This document shows, piece after piece, positions 26,312-33,539 of a stretch of DNA of 33,539 nt. This DNA comes from Periweissella ghanensis (GTDB lineage: Bacteria; Bacillota; Bacilli; Lactobacillales; Lactobacillaceae), in contig NZ_CAKKNT010000019.1 in the NCBI RefSeq assembly GCF_918814755.1, positions 1 through 33,539 on the forward strand. The letters run 5' to 3'. Below the pieces are notes generated by a model, which ran no database searches, was not told where the DNA came from, and saw nothing but the letters and a program-made list of their open reading frames with translations. The first letter of the stretch is position 1; the number at the start of each line of letters is the position of its first letter. The translations under genes and the position numbers were made by a program.

Positions 26312-28927
26312 ATGGTTAAAGATGCCCGCACGTGGCTAGATGAAATTAATGCTGCGGCAACAAAACGTGGTCGCTTAAAAATTTTTTTAGGATATGCGGC
26401 GGGGGTTGGTAAAACCTATCGGATGCTCGAAGAAGGCCATGCCTTATTAGAAGCCGGGGTGGATATTGTCATTGGGTATATCGAAACGCATCAACGGGTT
26501 GAAACCCAGACTTTAGTCGCTGGATTTGAAGTTGTGGCCGGTATTGATCATCAATATCGGGATACGGTCATTACTGAGTTATCAGTAAAAAATATCATTG
26601 CTCGACAACCAGATGTCGTTATTATTGATGAATTGGCACATACCAATAGTAGTTCATGGAATCGGAAACGGTATCAAGATATTGAAGAAATTTTATCTTC
26701 AGGGATTTCAGTTTATACGGCCGTCAATGTCCAACATTTGGAAAGTTTACATGAATTAATTAAATTAATTACGAATGTTGACGTCAAGGAAACCGTGCCG
26801 GATAGCTTTATTACGCATGCTGATAACCTCGAATTAATTGATATTGAGCCGCGGGTATTGTTAAATCGGTTAGAAGCCGGGAAAATATATCGTAAATCGC
26901 AAGCTAAATTAGCGGCGCAAAATTTCTTTAAATTGGCACATCTAACACAATTACGCGAAATTGCCTTACAGCAAGTTACCCGTCAAGTTAGTCAACATAA
27001 TTCGCAACAAGGGCAACAAACACGGCATTTTTTAGTCGCTATTAGTGAATCCCCCAATGCGATTAATGCGATTCATTGGGCGTATCGGCAGGCACAAGCA
27101 TTTGATGCCCCTTGGACGGCGGTCTATGTCAATACGCATGAAAACTACTTGCCGAGTGCAACCTTAAAAGCGAATTTAAAAGTGGTCCAAGAATTGGGTG
27201 GGGAAGTTGCCATGCTAACTGGGACTTCAGTTAGTGATGCTTTAATCCAGTACATGCAGGAAATTAAAATTTCTAATTTAGTGATTGGTAAGCATACGCA
27301 ACGTACTTGGCGCGGTATTTTTCAACAAAATATTGAAGATAAAATCATGACCGCTATTCCCTTTGTTGATATTCAAATTATTCCAGGAATCACGCAACCA
27401 ACCACATGGCAAGCACGGTGGTTACCAATTCGTAATAAATTGAAGCAAGTGCAGATGACGGATTTTGTAGTTGCGGCAACTTTTTTAATGTTAGCCACCG
27501 TGGTTAATTTAATGTTGCATAGTTTACTAGCCGAAAATTCGATTAAAATTATGGTTTATTTTAGTGCGGTGGTGTTAATATCACGGTTTACGAAGGGCTA
27601 TTTGGCGGGGATTATTAGTAGTTTAGTTAGTGTGGCATTATTTGATTATTTATTTGTGCAACCAGTTTTTTCATTAAAAATTGCGCAAAGTTACTACGGA
27701 ATTGTCTTTTTGATCATGATTGTGACGACTAATATAATTAGTGGTTTAACTTCAAAATTGACGGCACAAATGAAATATTCAGTTAAAGAAGCCAAGCGTA
27801 GTGCGATGCTATCAGATTTGAGTACAACGTTAATTGGTTTAAGTGAACCCCAAGCGATGAGTCAAAAATTAGCCGATGTTTTAAGTGAATATTTTGGCCA
27901 TCACGTGCAAATTTATTATCGTCGTAATCACGCAGTTGTTAGTCACCATTCACAGACACAGGCATTTATGGTAGACGCGAATAACCATGAAATAATTCAG
28001 TGGGTTTGGCACCATAATCAAGCCGCTGGAAATGGTACGGAAACCTTAAGTGGCCGTAAATTATTTTACTTACCAATTAGCTTTAAGCAACGGCCCTTAG
28101 CGGTTTTAGTTGTTAATGGGCGGGAATTTAACTATCGAGAGCGCTTGGAATTAGGTATTTTTTTATTTCCGTTAGCTTTAGCCTTGGATAATTATTATTT
28201 GGAGCAAGAAAAACATCAGATTGCCTTGGATAGTGCTAATAATCAATTAAAAAGTGATTTATTACGGTCGATTTCACATGATCTACGTACACCACTTACG
28301 AGTATTATTGCAAGCACGGATCATTTATTAACCGGGGATAATTTGACGACGGATGAGGAATTATTGCTAAAAAATATTAATAAAGAAGCCAACTGGTTAG
28401 TCCAAATGATTGCCAATATTTTGACAATTACTAAAATTAGCCAAGGTAAGGTTACTTTAAAGCGCACACCGGAAGTATTAGAAGATGTAATTATTGCAGC
28501 TGAAGAAAAATTTAAATGGATCAATCCAGGCTTTAAAATGCAATTTAAAGTTCCGGAGCAGCTAATTTGGTTAGATATTGATAATAATTTATTTCAACAA
28601 GTCTTGATAAATTTGTTTGATAATACTCAAAAGCATGGGGATGGCAGTCAGGTCGTTAATGTTTTGGTGCGCCCCCATTCAACGACGGTTGATATCGTAA
28701 TCCAAAACTATGGAGCATTATTTTCTGAACACCAGATGCAAAAGTTGGGGCATATCCAATCGGAATTAAATAGTCAAAAATTAGATAAAAAACGGGGTCT
28801 AGGCATTGGTTTATTCTTGTGCCAAACAATCATACACTTGCACCATGGTCAATTGACGTTTAGTAATTGGCAAACAGGCCCACAAGTGATTATTACATTA
28901 CCAATCAAGGAGTCAAGGGATGCTTAA
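26312..28927 (+). CDS. kdpD: KdpD osmosensitive K+ channel sensor histidine kinase
   Basis: Membrane histidine kinase that controls kdp expression through KdpE. The 871 residues show the full layout: a KdpD N-terminal domain with Walker A GYAAGVGKT at 27-35 and DELAHTN, a universal-stress-protein-like domain (about 250-365), a DUF4118 four-helix membrane region (about 385-490), a GAF-like segment, HisKA with His656 in SHDLRTPLTS, and an ATPase with NLFDNTQKH and RGLGIGLFL. A TTG two codons upstream is possible, but ATG 26312 is better spaced from GAGG. It overlaps kdpE by 8 bp. The gene is intact, although its partner kdpE is frameshifted. Confidence 0.96.
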   Translation: MVKDARTWLDEINAAATKRGRLKIFLGYAAGVGKTYRMLEEGHALLEAGVDIVIGYIETHQRVETQTLVAGFEVVAGIDHQYRDTVITELSVKNIIARQPDVVIIDELAHTNSSSWNRKRYQDIEEILSSGISVYTAVNVQHLESLHELIKLITNVDVKETVPDSFITHADNLELIDIEPRVLLNRLEAGKIYRKSQAKLAAQNFFKLAHLTQLREIALQQVTRQVSQHNSQQGQQTRHFLVAISESPNAINAIHWAYRQAQAFDAPWTAVYVNTHENYLPSATLKANLKVVQELGGEVAMLTGTSVSDALIQYMQEIKISNLVIGKHTQRTWRGIFQQNIEDKIMTAIPFVDIQIIPGITQPTTWQARWLPIRNKLKQVQMTDFVVAATFLMLATVVNLMLHSLLAENSIKIMVYFSAVVLISRFTKGYLAGIISSLVSVALFDYLFVQPVFSLKIAQSYYGIVFLIMIVTTNIISGLTSKLTAQMKYSVKEAKRSAMLSDLSTTLIGLSEPQAMSQKLADVLSEYFGHHVQIYYRRNHAVVSHHSQTQAFMVDANNHEIIQWVWHHNQAAGNGTETLSGRKLFYLPISFKQRPLAVLVVNGREFNYRERLELGIFLFPLALALDNYYLEQEKHQIALDSANNQLKSDLLRSISHDLRTPLTSIIASTDHLLTGDNLTTDEELLLKNINKEANWLVQMIANILTITKISQGKVTLKRTPEVLEDVIIAAEEKFKWINPGFKMQFKVPEQLIWLDIDNNLFQQVLINLFDNTQKHGDGSQVVNVLVRPHSTTVDIVIQNYGALFSEHQMQKLGHIQSELNSQKLDKKRGLGIGLFLCQTIIHLHHGQLTFSNWQTGPQVIITLPIKESRDA

Positions 28928-29626
28928 AAAAACGATGCTAGTCATTGAAGATGATCAATCCATTCAAGACATTCTTAATTGACCTTGCATGCGGCTAACT
29001 TTGAAGTTTTGCAAGCCTTTAATGGCGCGCAAGCTCAAACCATGTTACAAGCAGCAAAAGTGGATCTAATTATTTTAGACTTAGGGTTACCAGATATTGA
29101 TGGGGCCGAATTATTAGTGCAATTACGTAAGTCAACCGTAGTTCCCGTGCTTGTGTTGACTGCTCGCACGGAAATTAATGATAAATTAACGTTATTTAGC
29201 AATGGGGCCGATGATTATATTACCAAGCCCTTTGAAGAAGCTGAATTAGTTGCCCGGGTAATGGCGATTATGAAACGGACGTATCATATAACTGGGTATG
29301 GTCGGGGCACATATCAAAGTGGAGCGTTAGTAATTAATTTAGAACAACAGATGGTTTATAAAGAGCAGCAAGAATTACATTTGACCAAAAATGAGTATGC
29401 CTTACTAAGTAGCTTATTACAAAATCCGCAAGTTGTGATGGATTATGCCACGTTAATTAAGAATGTTTGGGGTGCTCAAACGTTACCAACGCAAAATGAG
29501 ACGTTGCGGGTAACAATTGCTAACCTACGCCGTAAGCTGGGCACATATCACGATGAGCAGTATATCGGGACTGATATCGGTGTTGGCTATCGGTGGAAAT
29601 TTGATACCCAGATTGTCGAAGGATAA
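28920..29626 (+). pseudogene. kdpE: KdpE response regulator, frameshifted near the N-terminus
   Basis: OmpR/PhoB-type response regulator paired with KdpD. Translation from ATG 28920 (after AAGGAG) gives MLKKTMLVIEDDQSIQDILN, with the acidic pocket EDD, then meets TGA at 28980. The rest of the gene follows in another frame from 28979. It has the phospho-acceptor region LIILDLGLPD, the conserved Lys in DDYITKPFEEAE, and a C-terminal winged helix (LTKNEYALLSSL, LRRKLG). Deletion of one T in AATTTGACC explains the break. Starting at TTG 28979 would remove strand 1 and the acidic pocket and has no suitable ribosome binding site. Sequencing error is the main alternative. Confidence 0.92.
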
Positions 29627-29712
29627 TTAATCGGTAATGCGATGTTAAGGTAACCTAATTTTACTAACAACAGGTATAATGGAGTTACAAAATTATATTC
29701 GGAGGGTTTGGT

Positions 29713-30348
29713 ATGAAAGTGGTTATTTTTGGTGGCTCAGGTTTTTTAGGAACAGGCATTGTAACACAATTATTAAAGGATCCGGCAAATGAAATAACCA
29801 TCATTTCACGCCGTGCTAAACCTGATAAGCAGCCTGCAACAGTAGACTGGGTTAAAAGTGATTTATTACGCGATGCCCATTGGCATGAAAGTGTCCAAGC
29901 GGCCGATTGGGTTATTGATTGCATTGGCATTTTATTGCCTAACTGGAAGCATCACGTTACTTATCACAACGGGATTTTTCGGCCAGCCCAAGTGATTATT
30001 GATTACTTAACGATTTTACCGACCGAAAAGCGGCCTAAATTTATGTTTATTTCAGCTAATCGGGGACCATTCTTTATGGCACCATATATGCATGCTAAAC
30101 AGCAAGTTGAACAATTAACGACAAAATTACCGGCGGAGCAAGTCAAAATTGTCTATCCAACGGTAATGTATGATAAATCACGACCATACAGTGTTATGAT
30201 GGCCTTGGGCATGGGTATTTTAACTTTAATACCCGGAATCAAAGTGCTAATGCGCGGATTTGAACCGATGAAGCGTAGCCAAGCAACACGTGAGATTGTG
30301 AAGTTACTACACGGTGAAAAATCCTTTATTGCGGCGCGCCGCAGATAA
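29713..30348 (+). CDS. NAD(P)-binding (SDR/NmrA-like) protein
   Basis: A Rossmann-fold protein of the atypical short-chain dehydrogenase type, 211 residues. It begins MKVVIFGGSGFLGTGIVTQL, a clear dinucleotide-binding loop, followed by ISRRAKP, a likely NADP phosphate contact. CIGILLPNW and FMFISANRGPFF correspond to the later strands. The classical YxxxK pair is represented by YMHAKQQ. The substrate is unknown; some relatives work in redox or quinone metabolism. GGAGGG lies before the ATG and TATAAT at 29675-29680. A MITE-like repeat begins 3 bp after the stop. Confidence 0.88.
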   Translation: MKVVIFGGSGFLGTGIVTQLLKDPANEITIISRRAKPDKQPATVDWVKSDLLRDAHWHESVQAADWVIDCIGILLPNWKHHVTYHNGIFRPAQVIIDYLTILPTEKRPKFMFISANRGPFFMAPYMHAKQQVEQLTTKLPAEQVKIVYPTVMYDKSRPYSVMMALGMGILTLIPGIKVLMRGFEPMKRSQATREIVKLLHGEKSFIAARRR

Positions 30349-30351
30349 ACT

Positions 30352-30514
30352 AAAATAGGGGAGTGTAACAGAAGTCGGGCGATATTGAGAAATACATTAA
30401 AAATCCTCTATGAAGAAAATTCTTCGTAGAGGATTTTTCGAATATATCGGACTACTGGAACACGTTCTAGTAGCAAATTACCACTAGGAAAGAGTAATGT
30501 CACACCCCCTTTTA
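30352..30514. repeat. MITE-like element, copy B
   Basis: An inverted, diverged copy of the element at 20423-20589. Its ends are AAAATAGGGGAGTGTAACAGAAG and, on the minus strand, TAAAAGGGGGTGTGACATTAC. The central hairpin is at 30399-30438. It lacks about 7 bp near the hairpin relative to copy A. It has no coding capacity. In both copies one stem position is G-U in one transcribed sense and C-A in the other. Confidence 0.85.
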
Positions 30515-30619
30515 ATATCCTTGAAATTTTAAATATTTGTAACTAAAACGAAATTTGTATTCAATTAAACTTATGATACTATTTATAAGTAACGTTATTG
30601 ATTTGGGGAGGAGTCGATT

Positions 30620-32002
30620 ATTAAAAAAATACAAAACAGCGTTGGGTATATAATATTTGCTGTAATTGCCATGGTTTATATTATCAATGCCATCAATGTT
30701 AATAATTTTATCGTTTATTTCAATAATAATTTTGTAAATACAATTTTTCGTGATGAATCGTTTACGATTGGGTTACTTAGAAATACATATGGCAATATCA
30801 TTCGCTACGATGCCTTAGATGTTCATCCACCACTCTATTATTTAGTATTAAAATTCGTAACGATGCCCTTACAAATCTTAAAGTTGACACCTAATCAAAT
30901 AATTGTCAGTTATCGATTATTCTCATTAATTATGTTGGTTGTGGGCTTAGTTGGGATGAATAAAGTTGCCAAATTGTTGGCAATTAAAACCAATATTTGG
31001 ACGTATAATCTATTTTTATTAGCACCTTCGATTTTAATGTATTCCAATCAAATTCGAATGTATCAATTGGCAGGAACTTTTATTGCCTGGTTTATTTTCA
31101 TGCTATTAAAGTATGAACAAACCTTACGAGTAAGATGGTTTATTGGTGCCATCTTACTCGCTGAAATGGGGGCCTATACCCATTATTTTACTGCTTTAAG
31201 TTGTGGTCTGATATTAATAGGATTTATCATTTTTGCCCAGATCAATAAACAAAAGCAAGTAGTGTTGGAATTAACGGTTGGTTTAATTAGTTATATTGTG
31301 ATGTATATACCATGGTCATTTGTCGCCTTTAAGCAAGTTACTTCAGTTACGAAAGCGTTTTGGATTACACCAATCGCTTCAAGTCAGGCTTTGTTCAATT
31401 TGACTGGGGGCGAGCAGACCGTAAATGCGGCTAATATTGGCATGTATATGTGTATCGTTTTGGTAATAATGCAACTATTTGTATTTATGGTGGAACGTTG
31501 GGCCGTTATTAGTCAAATTTTATGTCTGTTATTATTGGCAATTTTAAGTCTATATGGTTTAGGGCTTATCTTTATGGTATTAAATCATCCAATCTTAATT
31601 GCCCGGTATTTATATCCGTTATTCTTTTGCTATTTATTTTTACTGTTGGCCTTAATGACTACCAAGGTTAATAGCTCAAAAGTTATTTTAAGTATGCTGT
31701 TTTGTGGCTTAATTTTTCAAAATGGCCAATATATGTACTTACATACGGTGGCTATTGCCCCTAATATTGTGCAAATTAATGATAAACCGCAAACTGGGAT
31801 TGTCAAAATAACGGAGACGATTCCAGCCGATGATACTGATCATTTTTTAGCTACAGTTACGAAAAACCCTGATCAAATTTTTGTGATTAATAATCAATCA
31901 ATTTACAATATCACTGGCCGGTATCATTTGAGTGAATTAAGTGAAAAGGTGCGGCCAAACTTAATGTCATATGCAATGTATGATAACCGCTTTAAAGACT
32001 AA
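30620..32002 (+). CDS. GT-C type membrane glycosyltransferase (GT39-like)
   Basis: Predicted polytopic membrane glycosyltransferase using a lipid-linked sugar; the acceptor is unknown. It has about ten membrane helices. After the first helix there is an acidic luminal motif, FRDESFTIGLL, and then DALDVHPPLYYLVLKF, typical of the PMT_2/GT39 group. The only strong ribosome binding site, GGGGAGGAG (30605-30613), points to AUU codons at 30617 or 30620. The first canonical start, ATG 30671, has no ribosome binding site and would cut off half of helix 1. From 30620 the product is 460 residues. Either AUU is used or the start codon has mutated. The neighbouring convergent gene is also an envelope-type membrane protein. 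Confidence 0.8.
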   Translation: MKKIQNSVGYIIFAVIAMVYIINAINVNNFIVYFNNNFVNTIFRDESFTIGLLRNTYGNIIRYDALDVHPPLYYLVLKFVTMPLQILKLTPNQIIVSYRLFSLIMLVVGLVGMNKVAKLLAIKTNIWTYNLFLLAPSILMYSNQIRMYQLAGTFIAWFIFMLLKYEQTLRVRWFIGAILLAEMGAYTHYFTALSCGLILIGFIIFAQINKQKQVVLELTVGLISYIVMYIPWSFVAFKQVTSVTKAFWITPIASSQALFNLTGGEQTVNAANIGMYMCIVLVIMQLFVFMVERWAVISQILCLLLLAILSLYGLGLIFMVLNHPILIARYLYPLFFCYLFLLLALMTTKVNSSKVILSMLFCGLIFQNGQYMYLHTVAIAPNIVQINDKPQTGIVKITETIPADDTDHFLATVTKNPDQIFVINNQSIYNITGRYHLSELSEKVRPNLMSYAMYDNRFKD

Positions 32003-32018
32003 TTATTTTTTAAATACA

Positions 32019-32055
32019 AAAAAAGCCCTGAGAAAAATTTTCTTAGGGCTTTTTA
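32019..32055. terminator. Bidirectional terminator between convergent membrane genes
   Basis: AAAAAGCCCTGAGAAAA pairs with TTTTCTTAGGGCTTTTT, with A-rich and T-rich flanks on both sides. Confidence 0.9.
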
Positions 32056-32079
32056 TTAGGTTGCTTGTAAGAACAAGTT

Positions 32080-33428
32080 TTAATAATTTTTTAGTTTAAA
32101 GTAAGCGATGCTACTAATAATGACAATTATTAAACTAATGCTCGTTAAGATATTATAACGGGCGGTGGCTTTAGGAACTAACTTAAGGTTTATTTTTTGG
32201 GCATTAGTGTTAAACATGATAGTACCACGTTTTGACGCCGTATAACTGGTCGCAATGCCGTTGACATAAAGGTAGTATTGATTTTGATAGTTCAAGATTG
32301 GTACGTCAAGCGTATGGCTGTGTTTAGAATTTAAAATGGTAGCCGTGACAATATTATTTCTTTGCACAGGATATTTACTAAAGGTCGCTCCACCATGCGT
32401 ACTATTTATTTTTTGCGTGATAATCGAAATGCGTTCCTTTGAACTGTGCATTGGCCAATAATCAGTCATATTAGCATCCATGCCAGTCCCATTAACAAAG
32501 CGCGGAATATCTGAATTGTGTAACTTTAACCTGCGCGGTAATGTTGACTGCTTGCTATTAATTAATTCACGTGTGCTTAAATTGGAACTAATAGGTGGTT
32601 TTTGGGCATTCATAGTCAATTTATTAATCGCTGTAAACTCGGTTAAAAACTGAATACCGATGAATGCACACAAGATAGTAATGAAAATACGGTTAGGTAA
32701 CTTACCTTGATATTGTCCAATAATTTGGGTAAAAGCAAAAGCCGCAAAAATAGCTACAAAAAGTGATGTAATACCGATAAAACGCGTTGGAAACTGAATT
32801 ATTTGAATGGCGGTGTTATTAAACGAATCCCAAGGGATAAAGTTAGTAACGATAACTGAAAGGGTGGCACCAATTAAAAAAACATTTCGGTAGAGCGTGG
32901 GTATTTTTTTAAAGTTAATTGTAATATAACCGATGATAAAAATAAACAGTAACCCCAAGCTATTAGATAGTACAACGTTATTATTTAAACTATTAATTAG
33001 TAGTTGCGTATAATTAACGGTTACGCTAGTTAATGAATATTTTTGTGGCTCTTGAATAAAATTGTGTAGTTCCCAATAATTAACTAAGAATGTTAGGTTC
33101 ATTAAGACAATTAGGAGGGCTGCTAAAATAAATTTAAGCGTTTTACTAATGAAATTTTGGCGATTCCAAAGGGTATAAATTAGCCAAATAAAAGCTAAGG
33201 TTACAACATTAATGATAAATGATAGCACATGCGTTGATAAAATGAAGGATTCACCAAGTGCTAACAAAAAAATTCCTTTAAATTTGTTTTGATGTAAAAT
33301 TTGGTAAAACCCTAGTAAACATAGCGGTAAGAAGAGCATTGATATCCACTCACCGAGATCATAACGGTAAATGATATTAAAAATATGATAATTCCCCAAA
33401 ATATAAAAAACAGCAAAAAATAAGGCTT
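32080..33428 (-). pseudogene. PTPS-related/YfhO-type membrane protein, 5' end cut by IS
   Basis: The C-terminal part of a large polytopic membrane protein of the 6-pyruvoyl-tetrahydropterin-synthase-related family (PF10131 type), thought to act in envelope glycosylation. The block IYRYDLGEWISMLFLPLCLL matches the conserved core that normally sits well inside the protein. The frame stays open upstream (KALFFAVFYILGNYHIF) into the insertion sequence at 33429, which removes the N-terminal helices. About 450 residues remain, with nine or more membrane helices, an extracellular domain near residues 270-410 and a final helix. A TTG at 33399 could start translation formally but has no ribosome binding site. 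Whether any product is made is unknown. Confidence 0.82.
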
Positions 33429-33539
33429 TGAACTGACCCCCATAAATTGGAGTGATGTTTTAAGCGATTAATTGGATGGCATGATTCTGGAATTCAACCG
33501 GACTCATGCCATCCAATTTTTCTTTAATTCGTTTGTTAT
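33429..33539 (-). mobile_element. IS3-family insertion sequence, 3' end
   Basis: The terminal inverted repeat TGAACTGACCCCCATAAATT begins at 33429 with the TG end typical of IS3-family elements, followed by the end of a transposase gene. The element continues past the window. Its insertion breaks the membrane-protein gene at 32080-33428. The target duplication cannot be seen from one side. Confidence 0.85.
33460..33539 (-). CDS. IS3-family transposase OrfB, C-terminal fragment
   Basis: The last 25 codons on the minus strand read NKRIKEKLDGMSPVEFQNHA and then IQLIA-stop. This is the C-terminal signature of the IS3-family DDE transposase (rve domain end, usually RIKxKLxGMSPVxYR). The gene is cut by the window edge, not necessarily broken. 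The stop lies 31 bp inside the terminal inverted repeat end. Confidence 0.92.
   Translation of the reverse strand, partial: NKRIKEKLDGMSPVEFQNHAIQLIA

Noticed and set aside
28979-29626. A shortened KdpE starting at TTG 28979
   Set aside because: It would lack strand 1 and the acidic pocket of the receiver domain, and the true N-terminus is visible just upstream in another frame.
20423-30514. A composite transposon bounded by the two inverted repeats
   Set aside because: The enclosed genes include a normal-looking kdp operon and regulators with neighbour-like composition. The repeats are short, diverged and transposase-free, so independent insertion is simpler.
32080-33399. The PTPS-related membrane protein as an intact 439-residue gene starting at TTG 33399
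   Set aside because: There is no ribosome binding site, the frame is open further upstream to the IS end, and the family core motif lies far too near this start.
1-33539. CRISPR arrays, tRNA or rRNA genes, prophage, toxin-antitoxin or other defence modules
   Set aside because: None was seen on either strand. Spacers are short and hold only terminators, promoters, small ORFs, the candidate sRNA and the MITE-like repeats.

Overview
The window looks like a chromosomal segment from a low-GC, AT-rich Gram-positive lactic acid bacterium. Leuconostoc/Weissella-type Lactobacillaceae is my best guess from protein style only; I could not search a database. Supporting signs are strong AGGAGG-type ribosome binding sites, Bacillus-type small PurL with separate PurS and PurQ, an uncleaved PurF propeptide, a small secreted NlpC/P60 hydrolase, and CsbD, YbjQ and bacterial glutathione peroxidase genes.

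Layout. (1) 1-2110: an unrecognised Gln/Asn-rich ORF behind a terminator, rpsP as a single-gene unit, a 54-aa membrane peptide on the minus strand, and a secreted NlpC/P60 peptidoglycan hydrolase with a WalR-like box upstream. (2) 2130-15400: one compact purine operon, purE-K-C-S-Q-L-F-M-N-H-D-fhs. Many of its genes overlap. It has a PurBox-like site and a promoter upstream and a 19-bp hairpin at the end. It encodes the steps from PRPP to IMP except PurB. Fhs supplies the 10-formyl-THF used by PurN and PurH. (3) 15415-21790: small accessory and stress genes: two small membrane proteins, YbjQ, glutathione peroxidase, a strongly SpeG-like acetyltransferase, CsbD, an EamA transporter, an aldo-keto reductase, a LysR regulator and a 58-aa membrane peptide. 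A candidate small RNA lies at about 17200-17285. (4) 21965-29626: a complete but damaged kdpFABCDE potassium locus. kdpA has an in-frame amber codon and kdpE a one-base frameshift; kdpF, B, C and D look intact. (5) 29713-33539: an NAD(P)-binding protein, a GT-C type membrane glycosyltransferase that seems to start at AUU, and a large membrane protein of the PTPS-related/YfhO type. The last one is cut at its 5' end by an IS3-family insertion sequence that runs off the window.

Two diverged inverted copies of a roughly 165-bp MITE-like element lie at 20423-20589 and 30352-30514. They have terminal inverted repeats and a strong internal hairpin. I did not find a defence system, prophage, CRISPR array, tRNA or rRNA. 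The items most worth following up are the double lesion in kdp, the MITE-like pair, the candidate sRNA, the AUU start and the IS3 disruption.
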